Source: an uncultured Alphaproteobacteria bacterium
GTDB lineage: Bacteria; Pseudomonadota; Alphaproteobacteria; CAAGCB01; CAG-977
Length of the DNA: 49,256 nucleotides
Assembly: GCA_944390195.1 (NCBI GenBank)
Contig: CALXOZ010000016.1
Span: 1 to 49,256 of the forward strand
Direction of reading: 5' to 3'
A program made the translations under genes and the position numbers. This document shows, piece by piece, positions 46,513 through 49,256 of the stretch; position 1 is the first letter of the stretch; every line of letters begins with the position of its first letter. The notes beneath the pieces were generated by a model. The model had not been told where the DNA came from and did not search any database. It worked only from the letters and a program-made list of their open reading frames with translations.

Positions 46513-49256
46513 ATGAGTCCACCGAAAAAGGATATGAAAAAATGGAAACTGAAGTTCCCTGGCATGGTGAATGAAGGGGAAGAGGATCCATATGTAACAG
46601 CGCAACGTTTTGTCAATGTGTACAGACAACTGCATGTTTTGCGTGAAGATCTTGTTTCGCGTTATAATGATATGCTGTTAGAAATAGATTCGGAGGCTCG
46701 TTCGACTTTAACTGACATTCCCGGTGGAAGGGAAGTTCGGGATTATTTGGAATATCTAGAACATCAAAAGTATGGTGACGATTATGTGTCGGAAGAAGAT
46801 GACGAGATTTATGTTTCTAGAGAGGAAAAGGCAAAAGCGCGAGCTATAGCAGATGCGTTATCTTCTGCACAAGAAAAGATGAACCAGAATCAGATAGCTG
46901 TCATGCAACAGGCCCAAGAAGATGCACGACGCAATATGGAAATGCTTGCCAGAACGTTATCTGAAGCTAAACAAGATCCGTCTCGCCGTTCGGAAGTTGC
47001 GAGTTTGACGGAATCATTGAAGAAGGCAAAAGAAAATTATACAGTTTATACAAATCGCCTGAATGAAGAGGAGAGTTCAAGCGAGACTGCGGAATATATT
47101 CCCTCCCGTCAAAAAGATGATGTTGTTCAAGAAGGTCTTGAAGAATTATCCGAGTCGGGAAATAAGGGGTTAGAAGCATTAATATCGGCATTGACGGAAG
47201 CTCAGGTCAAGTCCGCCGAGATACAGGCAAAAGCGCAATCGGAAGCATTGGCGAAAATTTTTTCACAAAGTCAGGAAATGACAGCTCGTGCCATGGCAGA
47301 AGCCTTTGCTCGGTCTCAACAAAATGCGGCTGAATTGCAAGGGACTTTGATTGCAAAGGCAATAGCGGATTCTCAACGTAATGCGAATGAAACATTAATG
47401 GCATTATTTTCCGGTCTTCAAAAGAACGGTGGCGCTATAAAAGTATCATCGGATGGTAATGTTCCTTCTGTTCCTTCAGCGGCTTTACAAACAGAAATGA
47501 TTCATGAGCAGGCGAAAGTGATGGCGCAGGCTCAGGTTGAAGCTCAAAAGGAACTTTTTGAACTACAGAAGAAAGCAATAGCAGAGAATCCGGGCTTGCC
47601 GGCTTCAACAGGTTTTATGTCTGCGGCCGAACAAGCCAAGATGATTGCAGATGTTGTTGCGCAAACACAAAGTAATGTTTTGACTCAGGCAATGGGGCAG
47701 ATGATGCACCGTCAAGAAGAGTCCCAACGTTTCCAAGCAACATTAATGGCAGAGGCTTTTTCAAAACAGACCCAAGAAATCGCATTAGCTTTGTCGAATG
47801 CGCAAAAAGCGGTTAGGAATGAAACATTGGCGACTCAAGCGCAAGCTGTTGCTCAAGCGTTGATACGAGCTCAGAATGCTACTCAATCGGAAACGATTTC
47901 GGCGCAAGCCAGAGCTATAGCCAAGGCTATGGCGGAAACTCAGAATGAACTTCAGGTTGAAGCATTGGCGAAACAGGCTCGAGTTGTAGCGGAAGCGGTT
48001 GCAGAATCTCAGGCGAATGTCCAACGAGATGCCTTAGCTCAACAAGCGCGGGTGGTAGCGGAAGCGGTTGCGGAATCTCAGGCGAATGTCCAACGGGATG
48101 TTTTAGCTCAACAGGCTCGAGTTGTAGCGGAGGCTATGTCGGAATCGCAAGCAAATGTGCAAGCGGAAATGCTGGCGAAACAGGCTCGAGTTGTAGCGGA
48201 AGCGGTTGCGGAATCTCAAGGTGCTGTCCAACGAGACGTTTTAGCTCAACAGGCTCAAGTTGTTGCGCAAGCAATGGCGGAATCACAAGGAACAGTTCAA
48301 CGAGATGTTTTGGCTGAACAGGCTCGAGCTGTAGCAGAGGCCATGTCGGAATCGCATGCACATATTCAGCGGGATTCTTTAGCTGACAAAACACAAAAAG
48401 TTGCTGAAACGGTATTAGAATCTCAGGTGGGGGTACAGGCGGATGTTTTAGCTGAGCAGGCACGAATTGTCGCACAAGCAATGTCTCAGCAACAAAATAC
48501 CTCTTTGGAGGAGATTGATTTACTGGCTCAAAAACAGATGGATCAAACGTCTGCCTTAGCCTCTGTATTGGCAGAACAGCAATCAAAAACGCAGGAAGCT
48601 TTACATAATTTAAGTCAAGGAGAAACAGTACAGTCATTATCATCTTCAGAAGGAGTGGAAGAAAAGAATAGTTCTCAAAAAGAGAAAAAGACGGAAACGT
48701 CTCAGCAACAAAAAAATGAGCCATTGCCTAAGAAAAAAGTTTCCGAGTTGCCAAAGATTGATTTATCTAATTGGGATGCTAATCTTGATGAGACTTTTTT
48801 ATTATCACAGAAAGCAGCGGAGGCTGCAGGGTACGATTTGGATGACAATTGGGGGCTTGGGTATGCGGATACGTTATCCGGACAGATTTATGATGATTAT
48901 CAAACAAGTCAGGATGAATATCAAAGTTTAGCTGAGTCGGAAAGCCAATCCAGTGTAAATTATGCAGAATCTGATATCCCTTCGGGACAGGCTCAGGAAG
49001 CTTATACAGATGCTGATGGTCAAGCCTACTATGTTGATGAGAACGGCAATTCCTATTATGTCGATGCGGAAGGCAAGCCGTATTATGTAGACGAACAAGG
49101 TCAAGCCTACTATGTTGATGAGAACGGCAATTCCTATTATGTCGATGCGGAAGGCAAGCCGTATTATGTAGACGAACAAGGTCAAGCCTACTATGTTGAT
49201 GAGAACGGCAATTCCTATTATGTCGATGCGGAAGGCAAGCCGTATTATGTAGACGA
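46513..49256 (+). CDS. Giant coiled-coil, tandem-repeat protein (runs off the window end)
   Basis: At least 914 residues, with no stop before the window end. Start ATG 46513 has GGAGAAA 6 nt upstream. Parts: a charged N-terminus (MSPPKKDMKKWKLKFPGMVN), a long Ala/Gln-rich coiled coil with about nine 23-residue units (ARVVAEAVAESQANVQRD type), a Ser/Gln/Glu linker, then a DENGNSYYVDAEGKPYYVDE repeat domain (27 residues, identical at DNA level) from about residue 836. No signal peptide. The layout of long helices plus identical acidic/aromatic repeats suits a secreted or surface protein, or a scaffold at the secretion machine. It is in the opposite half of the locus from virD4 and directly behind the regulator. 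Function unknown. Confidence 0.75.
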   Translation, partial: MSPPKKDMKKWKLKFPGMVNEGEEDPYVTAQRFVNVYRQLHVLREDLVSRYNDMLLEIDSEARSTLTDIPGGREVRDYLEYLEHQKYGDDYVSEEDDEIYVSREEKAKARAIADALSSAQEKMNQNQIAVMQQAQEDARRNMEMLARTLSEAKQDPSRRSEVASLTESLKKAKENYTVYTNRLNEEESSSETAEYIPSRQKDDVVQEGLEELSESGNKGLEALISALTEAQVKSAEIQAKAQSEALAKIFSQSQEMTARAMAEAFARSQQNAAELQGTLIAKAIADSQRNANETLMALFSGLQKNGGAIKVSSDGNVPSVPSAALQTEMIHEQAKVMAQAQVEAQKELFELQKKAIAENPGLPASTGFMSAAEQAKMIADVVAQTQSNVLTQAMGQMMHRQEESQRFQATLMAEAFSKQTQEIALALSNAQKAVRNETLATQAQAVAQALIRAQNATQSETISAQARAIAKAMAETQNELQVEALAKQARVVAEAVAESQANVQRDALAQQARVVAEAVAESQANVQRDVLAQQARVVAEAMSESQANVQAEMLAKQARVVAEAVAESQGAVQRDVLAQQAQVVAQAMAESQGTVQRDVLAEQARAVAEAMSESHAHIQRDSLADKTQKVAETVLESQVGVQADVLAEQARIVAQAMSQQQNTSLEEIDLLAQKQMDQTSALASVLAEQQSKTQEALHNLSQGETVQSLSSSEGVEEKNSSQKEKKTETSQQQKNEPLPKKKVSELPKIDLSNWDANLDETFLLSQKAAEAAGYDLDDNWGLGYADTLSGQIYDDYQTSQDEYQSLAESESQSSVNYAESDIPSGQAQEAYTDADGQAYYVDENGNSYYVDAEGKPYYVDEQGQAYYVDENGNSYYVDAEGKPYYVDEQGQAYYVDENGNSYYVDAEGKPYYVD
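47911..48490 (+). repeat. 69-bp tandem repeats in the giant coiled-coil gene
   Basis: About nine units of 23 codons, GCxCGAGTTGTAGCGGAAGC being the most constant part. Neighbouring units differ by a few bases, and some are nearly identical, so copy number probably varies between strains. Confidence 0.8.
49018..49256 (+). repeat. 81-bp identical tandem repeats at the window end
   Basis: GGTCAAGCCTACTATGTTG begins at 49018, 49099 and 49180, giving three 27-codon units without base changes where they can be compared. The array continues past the window, so its real length is unknown and assembly may have collapsed it. Confidence 0.9.

Overview
The window is AT-rich DNA from a Gram-negative, probably host-associated bacterium. 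An alphaproteobacterium seems most likely to me, from three tandem VirB6/TrbL-like proteins, ankyrin-repeat genes and the general gene style, but no marker gene here fixes the taxonomy. Lipobox and signal-peptide proteins and a VirD4-type coupling protein support a two-membrane cell.

There are three zones. (1) Positions 1 to about 15.6 kb are accessory chromosome: the start of an HxlR regulator divergent from a copper ATPase with a CopZ-like domain fused to its C-terminus; a metallo-beta-lactamase-fold hydrolase divergent from an exported flavodoxin; a DUF3737 gene; a BioG-like esterase; a two-gene membrane/cytosol pair; acetyltransferases; an exported cyclophilin-like protein; and an MmcQ/YjbR protein. 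Four promoters in this zone (two of them back to back) share the same architecture: a TTGACT-like -35 box, a 19-bp spacer containing an AAAGTTgACTTT dyad, and a -10 box. This is the signature of MerR-family activation and ties the hydrolase, flavodoxin, DUF3737 and cyclophilin-like genes into one regulon.

(2) About 15.65 to 27.66 kb is a roughly 12-kb integrated element whose right end sits in the 3' end of tRNA-Glu(CTC). It has a short tyrosine recombinase at the left end and a large serine recombinase at the right end; the latter's reading frame runs antisense through the tRNA gene. Between them lie a replication-initiator-like gene, a Doc-type toxin with a small overlapping putative antitoxin and two ankyrin genes in one overlapping operon, a truncated DUF6088 gene, a PD-(D/E)XK nuclease-like gene preceded by a strongly folded non-coding stretch and convergent with a WYL-domain regulator, and several unknown genes.

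(3) About 27.9 kb to the end is a type IV secretion locus. The minus strand carries two related membrane proteins, the VirD4-like coupling ATPase, and directly behind it a proline/glutamine-rich protein ending in an HNH-like nuclease domain plus a SUKH-like immunity gene. This reads as an antibacterial effector/immunity pair made in one operon with the coupling protein and is the most interesting system in the window. Further genes include two related low-complexity proteins sharing a DWGQxDNISDFIVDMMSGNLADW core, three VirB6-like polytopic proteins on the plus strand (one with a lipobox), a small membrane protein missing from ordinary ORF lists, a double-HTH regulator with an S24-like tail, and the start of a very large coiled-coil/tandem-repeat protein cut by the window end. 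VirB4, VirB8, VirB9, VirB10 and VirB11 are not in the window, so the secretion apparatus is incomplete here.
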